Source: Methanosphaera stadtmanae (GTDB lineage Archaea > Methanobacteriota > Methanobacteria > Methanobacteriales > Methanobacteriaceae). Taken from it: a stretch of 53,965 bases of DNA. Shown one piece after another: positions 1 through 8,624 of the stretch. The stretch lies in NCBI GenBank assembly GCA_015062825.1, contig SUTR01000011.1, positions 1-53,965 of the forward strand. Direction: 5' to 3'. The notes under the pieces are model-generated. The model was given only the letters and a program-made list of their open reading frames with translations. It was not told the origin of the DNA and made no database searches. Each line of letters opens with the position of its first letter. Within the stretch, counting starts at the first letter, position 1. A program made the position numbers and the translations under genes.

Positions 1-72
1 ACAGACACTCCAGAACCAGAACCACAACCAAACCAAACAGACACTCCAGAACCAGAACCACAACCAAACCAA
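1..72 (+). repeat. two perfect 36-bp tandem repeats in a surface-protein stalk
   Basis: Bases 1-36 and 37-72 are identical and each encodes one 12-residue unit (TDTPEPEPQPNQ). The array may continue upstream of the window. Such in-frame repeats change stalk length by slippage or recombination. Confidence 0.9.
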
Positions 73-600
73 ACAGAAATACCAGAAACCAACCAGACAA
101 ACACTACAACCCCTACAATTATAGTAGAAAATCAGACAGTAACCACTGAAAATCAGACACAAGACAGCAACCAGACAATTGTACCTGAAAAAGTAGAAGA
201 ATTAAACAACACTCCATCAGTAATAAACAATACAAAAACAGAAACTAATCAAACAGCCACTGCTGGAGAAAAACCAGATGTTGATAATGGTGATGAACCA
301 GAACAATCAGATGATCCAACTCCTGCAGAACCAGAACAACCTGAAGAACCAGAACAGCAACAGGAACAGGAACAACAAGAAGATACACAAGATACACAGA
401 CTCAGACTACAACACAAGAAGAAACAAAGGCATCACAAACAAATTCTGAAAGTTCACCAGCTGTCGTTTCAAATAAAAAAATCTATGAAATAACAAAGAA
501 ATTACCTGAAGCTATGGTACAGCCAGATATTCTTATACAAATACTAATACTGTTAATATTAGGTTTAGCCTTAACATACGGTTTTACTAAAAAAACATAG
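1..600 (+). CDS. C-terminal part of a Pro/Glu/Gln/Thr-rich surface protein (5' end outside window)
   Basis: The frame is open from base 1 to TAG at 598-600 (199 codons); the start lies upstream of the window. The visible part opens with two copies of the 12-residue unit TDTPEPEPQPNQ. It continues as a low-complexity stalk rich in Pro, Glu, Gln, Thr and Asn with many NQT/NNT sequons, which archaeal surface proteins often glycosylate. Near the end, after about residue 178, there is one hydrophobic segment (roughly ILIQILILLILGLALTYGF) and a short Lys tail. That topology suggests an exported protein held in the membrane by its C-terminus with the stalk spanning the cell wall. No catalytic domain is visible, and the missing N-terminal part must define its function. 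The other adhesin-like proteins in this window have no such C-terminal anchor. Confidence 0.8.
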   Translation, partial: TDTPEPEPQPNQTDTPEPEPQPNQTEIPETNQTNTTTPTIIVENQTVTTENQTQDSNQTIVPEKVEELNNTPSVINNTKTETNQTATAGEKPDVDNGDEPEQSDDPTPAEPEQPEEPEQQQEQEQQEDTQDTQTQTTTQEETKASQTNSESSPAVVSNKKIYEITKKLPEAMVQPDILIQILILLILGLALTYGFTKKT

Positions 601-739
601 AAGTTTAAATAAACTTCATTAACCACCATTTTTTTATTATACTTTTTTTCTATCTGAAAATAATATTATGCCCAGTCTCTGTTAAAAATAATATTTTAAT
701 GCAAAATGATTAAATGTTAAATTAATTAAAAATATACAC

Positions 740-1963
740 ATGAAAGTTATTATACTCACAACAGGTTTTGGATTTATAGCTATGGATGTGGATAATAATA
801 TAATTACTTATAAATTATTTGAAGATAATATTAACTCCTTGAAGAAAATATCAAAAAATGAATTAACAGATGAAATAAAATATTTGATAGATGACTTAAG
901 GAAGGAATATGATGAGATTATAATCGAAGGTAGAATTAACACATCCTTATATGCTAGTTTAGATGATAATATTAAGACTCAGGAAACAACATCCCAAGGT
1001 GTATATTTAAGAGAAAACTTTAATCAAATCATAGGCAACATCACAGGCTTTGATGATGATGAAATAAGATTCCAATTGAATAATATTTATAATCAGATAA
1101 CTAAGGATAAAATTAGGGAATCTGTTAAAACTAATGATGTGATGATTGTTGAAACCATCAACTCACTTGAAGAACTTGAGGAAAGTACCGGTAAACATAT
1201 TGAAAGACTACGTCAATGGTGCACACCCTATTTACCAGAACTTGATAAAATACATAATCATGAGTTGTATACGAAGATTATTGCAACACAAACAACAAGA
1301 GAAAATATAAGAAATTCGGATATTCTAGAATCCACAGGAATTACTTTATCAGATGACTATGATATAATAATGGATGAAAATGATATTGCAATTATAAAGG
1401 ATTTTGCATCAAGTCTTTTAAGTTTGTATGAAACTAAAAGAAATTTAGAGGAATATATCCAAGAAAAAACCTTGCAAATTGCACCAAATCTTCATGATGT
1501 AGCTGGTGCTAACTTGGCTGCTAAGTTAATAGCCCATTGTAATGGATTGGAAAATCTTGCTAAACTTCCTTCAAGTACTGTTCAGATTATTGGAGCAGAA
1601 AAGGCAATATTCAGACATTTGAAAACTGGTGAAAAACCACCAAAACATGGTCTTATCTTCCAGCATCCAAGTATCAGAGGATCCAACTGGTGGGTTCGTG
1701 GAAAGCTTGCACGTGCAGTGGCTGGTAAAATTACTATTGCTGCAAGGAAGGATGCGTTTACAGGCCAATATGATCCATCATTGAAAGAGGATTTAAATAA
1801 TAAGGTTGAAAAAATTAAGAAAGAACACCCATTTCCTGAACGTAAAAATAAAAAATCAGATGAAAAAAAGGATAAGAAAAAATCCAAGAAATCCAAGAAG
1901 GATAAACGTAAAAAATCTAAACGTAATAAACGTAAGCTTAAAAAAGGAGAATATTCATATTAG
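740..1963 (+). CDS. nop5: Nop5/Nop56/58-family C/D box RNP core protein
   Basis: This 407-residue protein matches archaeal Nop5. It bridges L7Ae-bound C/D guide RNA and fibrillarin in the complex that 2'-O-methylates rRNA and tRNA. The signature Nop domain is at about residues 302-335 (QHPSIRGSNWWVRGKLARA). A coiled-coil-like middle part precedes it, and the last 40 or so residues are an extreme Lys tail (KKDKKKSKKSKK type), as in many archaeal and eukaryotic Nop5/58 proteins. The fibrillarin gene follows 15 bp downstream on the same strand, the usual archaeal arrangement. I see no clear Shine-Dalgarno before the ATG at 740, so the transcript may have a very short leader. Confidence 0.95.
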   Translation: MKVIILTTGFGFIAMDVDNNIITYKLFEDNINSLKKISKNELTDEIKYLIDDLRKEYDEIIIEGRINTSLYASLDDNIKTQETTSQGVYLRENFNQIIGNITGFDDDEIRFQLNNIYNQITKDKIRESVKTNDVMIVETINSLEELEESTGKHIERLRQWCTPYLPELDKIHNHELYTKIIATQTTRENIRNSDILESTGITLSDDYDIIMDENDIAIIKDFASSLLSLYETKRNLEEYIQEKTLQIAPNLHDVAGANLAAKLIAHCNGLENLAKLPSSTVQIIGAEKAIFRHLKTGEKPPKHGLIFQHPSIRGSNWWVRGKLARAVAGKITIAARKDAFTGQYDPSLKEDLNNKVEKIKKEHPFPERKNKKSDEKKDKKKSKKSKKDKRKKSKRNKRKLKKGEYSY

Positions 1964-1978
1964 GGAGGTTTTAAGTAT

Positions 1979-2644
1979 ATGCAGATTAATAAGATAGGAG
2001 AAAATGTATATCAGTTAGACAATCAGATTGCTACTATTAATCTTACCCCCGGCATCCAAGTTTATCAGGAAAAACTCTTAGATTATGAAGATAAACAATT
2101 TAGGTTATGGAATCCTAGACGTTCAAAATTGGCTGCTGCCATATTTAACGGATTATCCATTTTTCCATTTAAAAAGGAGTCCAATGTTTTATATCTTGGT
2201 GCATCAGCAGGTACTACCCCATCACACATATCTGATATTTGTACTGATGGAAAGATTTATTCTGTTGAATTTTCTCCAACTATGATGAGGGAATTTCTGG
2301 AGGTTTCTAAAAGAAGAAAAAATCTTATTCCACTTCTTGAGGATGCTACTCATCCATATAACTATCAGCATCTTGTTGAAAGTGTTGACATTGTTTATAG
2401 TGATGTTGCACAGGCAAGACAAACAAAGTTGTTTCTTGACAATTTCAAACTATTTTCAAAAGAGAATAGCATTGGCATAATTATGATTAAAGCTAGAAGT
2501 ATTGATGTAACTAAGAAGCCAAGTGTTATTTTTAAAGAAGAAAAAAGTAAATTAGAAAAAGGTGGGCTTAAAATTTTAGAAGAAATAATACTTGACCCAT
2601 ATGAGAAGGACCATATTGCATACATTTGTGAAAAATCATTTTAA
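1979..2644 (+). CDS. flpA: fibrillarin, RNA 2'-O-methyltransferase
   Basis: This 221-residue protein is the SAM-dependent methyltransferase of the archaeal C/D box RNP. The SAM-binding loop LYLGASAGTTPSH is at about residues 71-83. It is followed by the family's acidic motif (YSVEFSP) and by VESVDIVYSDVAQARQ with the catalytic-region Asp. The N-terminus (about 1-50) is the short archaeal beta domain without the eukaryotic GAR region. A strong ribosome site (GGGAGGTTT) sits before the ATG. It follows nop5 directly, and the two proteins form a stable heterodimer in other archaea. Confidence 0.95.
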   Translation: MQINKIGENVYQLDNQIATINLTPGIQVYQEKLLDYEDKQFRLWNPRRSKLAAAIFNGLSIFPFKKESNVLYLGASAGTTPSHISDICTDGKIYSVEFSPTMMREFLEVSKRRKNLIPLLEDATHPYNYQHLVESVDIVYSDVAQARQTKLFLDNFKLFSKENSIGIIMIKARSIDVTKKPSVIFKEEKSKLEKGGLKILEEIILDPYEKDHIAYICEKSF

Positions 2645-2673
2645 ATATATAAAAAAGGTAATGAAAAAAATAA

Positions 2674-3828
2674 TTATAAAAGAGTAATTACCTTATCAAC
2701 TATTTTTTTAGAAACATTTTCCTTAGAATCCAATGATACCTTATCATAGGACTCATTATCTATAATATAAACTTCATTATTGTCAGAACCCGGACCACCA
2801 TTTTCTACCAGTATATCATTGGCAATCATTATATCGGTATTATACTTCATCATACGATTTTGTGCCTTGGATATAAGTTCATCCTCACTTACTCCCGCTT
2901 CAGCCTTAAATCCAACGACAAATGTATCAGGATTTAATTGTTTAATTCTTTCAAGTAGTTTAGGAAGTCTTGCAAACTTAATTGTTATATCATCCTCTGA
3001 AGGATACTTATTTTCACAGTAATCTTCAATCTTAAAGTCAGATATGGCTGCTGCAGAAACATATATATCCGTTGATTCTATTTGTTTTGCAATAACATCC
3101 ATCATTTCCTGAGTTGATTCAACATCTATACGATTAAATACTGTTGGAACATAGGTATGAAGTTGTCCACATAATAATGTAACGTTTGCTCCACGCCGAT
3201 ATGCTTCTTTAGCTATTTCAACACCCATCTTTCCAGAACTTCTATTTGTAATTCCTCTCATTGCATCAATAGCTTCAAATGTTGCACCTGTTGATATTAA
3301 CACATTTTTATCCTTTAAAGAATGTGTATTTAACATGCGTTCAACTTCCAATGCAATATCTTCTTTGGAAGGAAATTTTGCTTTTCTTTCAGCATTTACC
3401 GGTTCCATGAATTTTACCTGAGGATAATTTTCCTTAATTTTATTGATATTATCTTCAATTGCTTCATACATGGATATATGCATAGATGGCACAAATAGGA
3501 TTGGTGTATCATATCCACTAGCTGTTAATAGTAATGTTGTAACGTTGGTATCTGCTATCTTATTTGCAAATTTTCCAATAGTATTTGCTGTTGCTGGTGC
3601 AACCAATATCAAGTCAGCCTGTGCATTTACAACATGCTCCACATAACCGGTTATCTTAGTATTTACAGGATTTTTTGTAGCAAATTCCATAGATAATGGT
3701 GTTATAATCTCACAAGCAGAGGGGCTCATGAAGCATTCTACTTCAAATCCCCTACGTTGTAATTGATGAACCAGTTTCAAATCTTCTACTGCAGCAATAC
3801 TACCAGTTATACATAATATTATCTTCAT
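2674..3828 (-). CDS. coaBC: bifunctional phosphopantothenoylcysteine decarboxylase / phosphopantothenate-cysteine ligase
   Basis: This 384-residue protein catalyses two steps of coenzyme A synthesis: ligation of cysteine to 4'-phosphopantothenate and decarboxylation to 4'-phosphopantetheine. The N-terminal flavoprotein half (about 1-170) has CITGSIAA at 5-12, a His in EHV at 64-66, PATANTIGK at 78-86 and PSMHISMY at 114-121, the FMN-binding and substrate motifs of CoaC. The CoaB half starts near 173 with the nucleotide-binding region GATFEAIDAMRGITNRSSGK (181-200). Its start ATG overlaps the stop of the upstream lipoprotein gene by 4 bases, so the two are probably translated in concert. Full length for the family. 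Confidence 0.95.
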   Translation of the reverse strand: MKIILCITGSIAAVEDLKLVHQLQRRGFEVECFMSPSACEIITPLSMEFATKNPVNTKITGYVEHVVNAQADLILVAPATANTIGKFANKIADTNVTTLLLTASGYDTPILFVPSMHISMYEAIEDNINKIKENYPQVKFMEPVNAERKAKFPSKEDIALEVERMLNTHSLKDKNVLISTGATFEAIDAMRGITNRSSGKMGVEIAKEAYRRGANVTLLCGQLHTYVPTVFNRIDVESTQEMMDVIAKQIESTDIYVSAAAISDFKIEDYCENKYPSEDDITIKFARLPKLLERIKQLNPDTFVVGFKAEAGVSEDELISKAQNRMMKYNTDIMIANDILVENGGPGSDNNEVYIIDNESYDKVSLDSKENVSKKIVDKVITLL

Positions 3829-4397
3829 ATCAATCCCTTAAATCCATTAATAAAATTATCAAAAGATGAGCCTTTAGACTCTGACAATTTAAATGATGAT
3901 ACTACATGATCATAGGCTTCTTTTTGTGATTCATATTTTTCAACCGGTGCAGAATATAATATTACATAATTTTTCCCATCATCCATGGTCATCCATGAAG
4001 CTATATGTTCTTTTTGTTGACCTAATTGATTTACATCTATATATCTGTGAATAGTTACATTTCTACCATTAACTGTTGTATTATTTTCTTGAATACTGGT
4101 ATAGCCATTTATTGACTGAAGATTTTTATTATTATTATCATAAGCCTGCTGTAGTGTTGAGCCAAATTCTGCCGGTACTTGTTGAATTACTATTGATATT
4201 TGACTATCATTAGAGTAGACTATTGCACCCATAGAATTGTTAGCTACACTATTTGCCTCTTCCCAGTTACCTGGATAATCAAATGCCATACCATTCTTCT
4301 GATATGCACTTCCATCAATTGAATCTGTAATACAACCGGACAATGCCACTACAATCACTATCATTATTATAGGAATTAATATATTCTTCAATTTCAT
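3825..4397 (-). CDS. PsbP-like lipoprotein
   Basis: This 190-residue protein begins with a lipoprotein-type signal: a Lys-containing start, a hydrophobic run, and the lipobox LSGC at about residues 19-22. The mature part resembles the PsbP-like/DUF1795 fold found in many methanogen lipoproteins (YQKNGMAFDYPGNWEEA, then alternating strands and KYESQKEAYDHVVSSFKL). That fold has no known enzymatic activity in archaea, and the function here is unknown. The gene lies between the Ser-tail membrane protein (22 bp upstream) and coaBC (4-base overlap), so it is probably in the same transcript. Confidence 0.75.
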   Translation of the reverse strand: MKLKNILIPIIMIVIVVALSGCITDSIDGSAYQKNGMAFDYPGNWEEANSVANNSMGAIVYSNDSQISIVIQQVPAEFGSTLQQAYDNNNKNLQSINGYTSIQENNTTVNGRNVTIHRYIDVNQLGQQKEHIASWMTMDDGKNYVILYSAPVEKYESQKEAYDHVVSSFKLSESKGSSFDNFINGFKGLI

Positions 4398-4419
4398 ATT
4401 ATTACTCCATAAATACTAA

Positions 4420-5112
4420 TTAATTTGAGCTAGAAGTTCTAGAACTTGAACTACCTGATGATGAACCTGAACTTCCTGATGAAGAACTAGAACCACTTGA
4501 TGAGGAACTAGACTTACTTGATGAGGAACTAGACTTACTTGATGAGGAACTAGAACTCTTAGAACTGCTTCTACTATATGTCTTATTAGATGTTGACTTT
4601 TTAGTTGTTGTAATGTTGGTGTTATTAGTAGTGTTAGTATTATTTGCTGCTATTGTCATATTATCCACAAATGCGGAATCTGCCACAGTAACAGTTTCTT
4701 GTGTTTGAATAGTTTGAGTATGTAATGCCATAACTCCTGCACCAATACCTACAACAAATACTGCTAACAATAAGATAAGAATCATTAATCTTTTTGTACC
4801 TTTACCTAATGAATTTGATGCATTTTCCTGTGCAATTTGATTGTCTCTTTTTGCATACCTATCAACAAAGTCATCATATAATTCTTCTCGTTTAGCCTTC
4901 CTATCAGCAATAGCAGATGGCTTAAAACCTTTTTTCTCTTGTAATTTAGATACTGCTTCACGATTTCCTAATTTTCGTTCAAAACGTATCCTTAATGTAT
5001 CATACTCTTCCAATGTCAATAAACCATTATCTTTCTGTTTTTCCAAATCTTCTAATTTCTTCTCAATTTCACGTCGAGAGCTTCCTGGTGCTATTTTAAT
5101 TCCCCCCAACAT
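4420..5112 (-). CDS. SHOCT-like membrane protein with a polyserine tail
   Basis: This is a 230-residue protein in three parts. Residues 1-55 are charged and helical and include the SHOCT-like motif NGLLTLEEYDTLRIRFERKL. A single transmembrane helix lies at about 110-131 (LMILILLLAVFVVGIGAGVMAL). The rest is a Thr/Asn-rich then almost pure Ser/Gly/Lys tail. The orientation is probably N-terminus inside and tail outside, where it would be disordered or glycosylated. The start ATG lies 17 bases inside the 3' end of pheA, which supports co-transcription. No function is known. The tail DNA contains a 21-bp tandem repeat, so tail length may vary among strains. Confidence 0.75.
   Translation of the reverse strand: MLGGIKIAPGSSRREIEKKLEDLEKQKDNGLLTLEEYDTLRIRFERKLGNREAVSKLQEKKGFKPSAIADRKAKREELYDDFVDRYAKRDNQIAQENASNSLGKGTKRLMILILLLAVFVVGIGAGVMALHTQTIQTQETVTVADSAFVDNMTIAANNTNTTNNTNITTTKKSTSNKTYSRSSSKSSSSSSSKSSSSSSKSSSSSSGSSSSSGSSGSSSGSSSSRTSSSN
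4497..4555 (-). repeat. 21-bp tandem repeat in the polyserine tail
   Basis: Two identical 21-bp units (4497-4517, 4518-4538) and a partial third unit (4539-4555) encode the Ser/Lys tail. They are in frame, so copy-number change would lengthen or shorten the tail without a frameshift. Confidence 0.85.
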
Positions 5113-5932
5113 TTATTTGATTATATGAACCTATGATTTTAAAGAATTCAACTTTTCTTTGAACGTCATTCAAGGTATTCTCTATTAAAACATCATTCCT
5201 ATGACCTTCAAGGTCAATGAAAAAATTGTATTTACCCATACCCTTCTTTGATGGTCTTGATTCAATCTTTGTTAAATTAATATTATTACGTGCAAATTCA
5301 TATAATACTTCATATAATCCGCCTGGCTTATCGCCATGTAATGAGATTATAATGGATGTTTTATCATGACCTGTTATTTCATTGTTGTCATGATTTGATA
5401 TTAATACAAAACGCGTTACATTATTATCATAATCCTGGATATTTTCTTCAAGAATATCCAAATCATATTTATCTGATAATAATTTACTACCTATTACTGC
5501 CGCTGTTGATATTTCTGTAATATATCGTGCAGCATTAGCTGTACTACTCATAGACTGTACCTGTTTTTGTACATTAGCAATATAGTTTCTACACTGCGCA
5601 ATTGCCTGTGAATGTGAACAGATGACTGTAATGTTCTCTAATTTTTTACCTCTTTGAACAAGAAGATTATGTTTAATAGGTAAAAAAAGTTCTGACTTTA
5701 TTTTAAAATCATATTCAGTCAATAAGTCCAAAGTCACCAATACAGATCCTTCTGTGGAATTTTCTATCGGAACTATTGCTTCATCAATTTCTCCATTTTC
5801 TAACGATACAAATATATCCATTATAGTATCATATGGAGTAATTAGAGTAGAATCATCCGTAATTTGTAAAACAGCTTCATTAGAAAAGGTTCCTTCAGGA
5901 CCAAGATAACCAATTTTTTTTGTATTAATCAT
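5096..5932 (-). CDS. pheA: prephenate dehydratase
   Basis: This 278-residue monofunctional enzyme converts prephenate to phenylpyruvate in phenylalanine synthesis. The catalytic periplasmic-binding-like domain (about 1-180) has GPEGTFSNEA near the start, VPIENSTEGSV in the middle and NVTRFVLIS with the family's Thr-Arg-Phe motif. A C-terminal ACT domain (about 195-278) contains the ESRP motif (ESRPSKKGMGKYNFF), known in the family to bind phenylalanine for feedback inhibition. There is no Shine-Dalgarno before ATG 5932 and the upstream sequence is nearly pure A/T, so the transcript may be nearly leaderless. It is first in a run with the SHOCT-like, lipoprotein and coaBC genes. Confidence 0.95.
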   Translation of the reverse strand: MINTKKIGYLGPEGTFSNEAVLQITDDSTLITPYDTIMDIFVSLENGEIDEAIVPIENSTEGSVLVTLDLLTEYDFKIKSELFLPIKHNLLVQRGKKLENITVICSHSQAIAQCRNYIANVQKQVQSMSSTANAARYITEISTAAVIGSKLLSDKYDLDILEENIQDYDNNVTRFVLISNHDNNEITGHDKTSIIISLHGDKPGGLYEVLYEFARNNINLTKIESRPSKKGMGKYNFFIDLEGHRNDVLIENTLNDVQRKVEFFKIIGSYNQINVGGN

Positions 5933-6126
5933 TAATATATAATTATATATAACAATATTGATTAATGTTATGGAAAATAATTGGAATAAGTAAAAAAATT
6001 AATCTTGAAAAATAGAAGATGTCACTTAAAGCAAGTCCCTGTTACAATAAGTAATTAATTAGTTAAAGAATTAGAAAAAATATTATGAATAATAAAAATC
6101 AAGAAAAAAAATAATGAGAAAATTAC

Positions 6127-6951
6127 TTAGTAATTTCCTCTTTTTCTGTTATGGTTGTAGATAAAGTTTAGTAAATCTGTTTTTGAAACTATTCCATGTA
6201 CTTTATTATTTTCATCTGCTATAGGCATTCCACTAAATTCTTTGGTAACCATTACATTAGCTACTTGACTTATTGTATCATTTTTATCTGCTGTTTCAAT
6301 TGTTTGTGACATTACTTCCTGTACAAATAAGTTTCTTATTTGGGAATGCTGATATTTTTCAGGTACATGTTTTTTAAAGTCAATAATAGTTTTTGCTAAG
6401 TCCTTAGCTGTGAGTATTCCCATTATTGCTCCAGAGTTTACAACCACTAGACGACGAACTTTATTATCTATCATTAATCTTCTTGCATGAACTATTCTTT
6501 CATCAGGGCCAATTGTAACTACCCGTTTAGTCATGATTTCCTTAATAGCAACTTCATTATAAGGTTCTTTATCTAAATCAACCAAGAAGTCTGTTTTTGT
6601 AACCATTCCAACAATTTCATCTTCATCCATTATTGGAACACCACCAATATGATTATCTACCATCGTTTTTAAAACAGTTAATAAAGAATCAGATGGTTTG
6701 GCCGTGATAACATCTTGTGTCATTATTGTTGAAATACGAATATGAGATAATGGTACAGTTTCATACTTTGCAGATGCTATTTTAGTTGCAATGTCACTTT
6801 CAGTGATAATACCTACTAATTCACCAGTTTTAGGTGCTATTGCAGGCAATCTGGAAATTTTATGTTTGTTCATTAGTTTTATTGCATCTGCTACTGTTTG
6901 ATCTTTACGTACTGTAACTATATTTTTAGCCATCACTTTATCGATTGTCAT
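6127..6951 (-). CDS. protein of four CBS domains
   Basis: This 274-residue protein consists only of two Bateman modules (four CBS repeats). Each repeat shows the typical pattern of a T-V-(K/A)-x-D start, a GV/GI-P-I-x-D strand and a G(I/M)(V/I)(T/S)-x-x-D/K-L ending (for example LVGIITESDIA and IVGMVTKTDF). CBS pairs bind adenine nucleotides or SAM and report energy state. There is no attached catalytic domain, so the partner is unknown. A ribosome site (AAGGGAGT) precedes ATG 6951. It is one of three CBS genes in a row on this strand. Confidence 0.9.
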   Translation of the reverse strand: MTIDKVMAKNIVTVRKDQTVADAIKLMNKHKISRLPAIAPKTGELVGIITESDIATKIASAKYETVPLSHIRISTIMTQDVITAKPSDSLLTVLKTMVDNHIGGVPIMDEDEIVGMVTKTDFLVDLDKEPYNEVAIKEIMTKRVVTIGPDERIVHARRLMIDNKVRRLVVVNSGAIMGILTAKDLAKTIIDFKKHVPEKYQHSQIRNLFVQEVMSQTIETADKNDTISQVANVMVTKEFSGMPIADENNKVHGIVSKTDLLNFIYNHNRKRGNY

Positions 6952-7049
6952 TTCTATCGACTCCCTTGATTTTTTTTAATAGTACAATATATTATTATCT
7001 ATAACATTGCTTAAAAATGTATAGATAAATATTGTGTATACGAAATTTA

Positions 7050-7988
7050 TTATTCAGCAATTGATTTGAGTAAATCACGTATTGTTATAATTCCAATTAA
7101 CTTGTTAGTTTCGTCATCAACAACAGGCAATCCACGAATATTAGAATCCATCATTATTTGTGCAACATCACTTAATTTATCATATTTTGATACTGTTTTT
7201 ATATCAGTAATCATCAGTTGATCAATGGTTACATCAACTACATCATCCCCTTCATTTGAGAATAATTTAGCAAATAGCTTATGATCTCCTATGTATTTAA
7301 GAATATCTGATGCTGTGATAAATCCTAAGAGTTTTTCTTCATTAGTGCTACTTTTTTCATCTTCACCAACAATTGGCACTCTTCTTAAGGAATTTCTAAC
7401 CATTATTTTTGTTATTCCTTCTATTCTAGTACCAGGAGTGGTTGTTATAAGATCTGTAGCCATTACATCCTGGACATCTTTTTTAGCTACTAATTTGTTT
7501 AATTTATCGACGACATCTCCTTCAGTGATTATTCCAACTATCTTATCATCACTGTTAACTATTGGAAAACCACCAAGGTCTTCTTCAAGCATGAGAGTTG
7601 CTGCATCAATGATTGTGTCCTTGTTAGACATTGTTTTAACGCCGGTTGTCATGATTTCTTTGATTGGTGCATTTATTGCTGATAGGAAGTTTCCCTGATG
7701 TTTTTCTGTTATTAAATTGTATTTTTTTCCTCCTCCAAAGAAGTCTAAAATATCCATTGTAGTTACTATACCAAGTAATTTTCCACTTCCCGGATCAGTT
7801 ATAGGTATTCTTCTGATATCTTTTTGACTCATGAGGTTTGCTATTTCTATTATTGTGGAACTTTGTGAAGCTGTTACTACATCTTTAAATGCAATATCCA
7901 TTATGTCCCCATCAGTGTCTGGTTTTCTTGTTGTTTGTAAGTTAATTGAATCATATGATTTTATTTTATTGATTAGTTTATTTCTCAT
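7050..7988 (-). CDS. protein of four CBS domains
   Basis: This 312-residue protein has four CBS repeats at about residues 25-100, 105-170, 175-245 and 250-312, after an N-terminal stretch of about 25 residues. The ends of the repeats read KLLGIVTTMDIL, IVGIITEGDVV, LLGFITASDIL and LIGIITIRDLL. A strong ribosome site (AGGAGAT) precedes ATG 7988. Binding of adenine nucleotide is known for the family but the partner is not. It resembles the neighbour at 6127-6951 closely enough to suggest old duplication. Confidence 0.9.
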   Translation of the reverse strand: MRNKLINKIKSYDSINLQTTRKPDTDGDIMDIAFKDVVTASQSSTIIEIANLMSQKDIRRIPITDPGSGKLLGIVTTMDILDFFGGGKKYNLITEKHQGNFLSAINAPIKEIMTTGVKTMSNKDTIIDAATLMLEEDLGGFPIVNSDDKIVGIITEGDVVDKLNKLVAKKDVQDVMATDLITTTPGTRIEGITKIMVRNSLRRVPIVGEDEKSSTNEEKLLGFITASDILKYIGDHKLFAKLFSNEGDDVVDVTIDQLMITDIKTVSKYDKLSDVAQIMMDSNIRGLPVVDDETNKLIGIITIRDLLKSIAE

Positions 7989-8036
7989 TTTTTTTTATCT
8001 CCTGTGTATTGGTTAATTTGTATTTTTGTTGAATAT

Positions 8037-8615
8037 CTATTCATCATCAGAGTCATCTATGCAACTTGAACATAAAAATTGTCCATCTACATTTTCAAGT
8101 TGATCATAAACACCACATTTTTCACATACGCCTTCATCAAGGTTTTCGTCATAATCTGTTTTGTAGTTTATATCATCGTTATACGTTTTTTCATCAATAT
8201 TACTCTTTTCAACAAATACATCTATTAATTCTGGAGAAACACCGACAATATCAGTTTGTGATATTATACCTTTTAATTCTTCATCATCCATAACTAATAA
8301 TAGTTTTGTATTGTTTTCCTTCATTAATTTTGAAGCTTCAATTAATGAGGAATTTGGGCTAATACTGACAAATTTGGTCATGATCATATCTGCTGTGATA
8401 TCCTGTGGTGAGATATTTTTTGATACAACCTTAGAGATTATACTACTACTTGTTACAATACCTTCAACCTTTTGATTAAGTATAACCACGGAACTTATAT
8501 CATTATCAGTCATTATAGTTGCTATTTCAGATATATTAGCATCAACAGATGCTGTGATAACATTATAAGTCATTGCATCTTTAATACCAATGTCATTTTT
8601 CATTTCTAAATCCAT
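8037..8615 (-). CDS. CBS-pair protein with C-terminal zinc ribbon
   Basis: Two CBS repeats (residues about 8-120) are joined through an acidic linker to a C-terminal CxxC...CxxC zinc ribbon (CEKCGVYDQLENVDGQFLCSSC). The fusion of a ligand-sensing pair to a nucleic-acid or protein-binding ribbon suggests a regulator. I prefer ATG 8615: a GTG three codons further upstream is too close to the ribosome site (CGGAG). A TATA box (GTTTATATAAG, minus strand, 8679-8689) lies at a normal distance, so this gene probably heads the CBS cluster transcript. Confidence 0.85.
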   Translation of the reverse strand: MDLEMKNDIGIKDAMTYNVITASVDANISEIATIMTDNDISSVVILNQKVEGIVTSSSIISKVVSKNISPQDITADMIMTKFVSISPNSSLIEASKLMKENNTKLLLVMDDEELKGIISQTDIVGVSPELIDVFVEKSNIDEKTYNDDINYKTDYDENLDEGVCEKCGVYDQLENVDGQFLCSSCIDDSDDE

Positions 8616-8624
8616 GTTAATCAC

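Noticed and set aside
278-493. Gln/Asn-rich open frame inside the surface-protein gene
   Set aside because: It is a shifted reading of the low-complexity stalk; the frame from base 1 to 600 is continuous and ends in a sensible membrane anchor.
601-739. tRNA or other stable RNA in the short gaps
   Set aside because: This and the other gaps are too A/T-rich, with no cloverleaf or GC-rich helix of the kind seen in tRNA of AT-rich archaea.
1806-1997. Lys/Asn-rich small frame across the nop5 3' end
   Set aside because: It is an out-of-frame reading of the Lys tail of Nop5 and overlaps the fibrillarin start.
2655-2694. Inverted repeat AAGGTAAT/ATTACCTT between fibrillarin and coaBC as a shared terminator
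   Set aside because: One arm lies within the coaBC coding end and the loop is about 24 bases, so it is a weak terminator candidate at best.
4432-4560. Possible CRISPR-like direct repeats
   Set aside because: The repeats are 21-bp units without spacers and are in-frame Ser/Lys codons of a protein tail.
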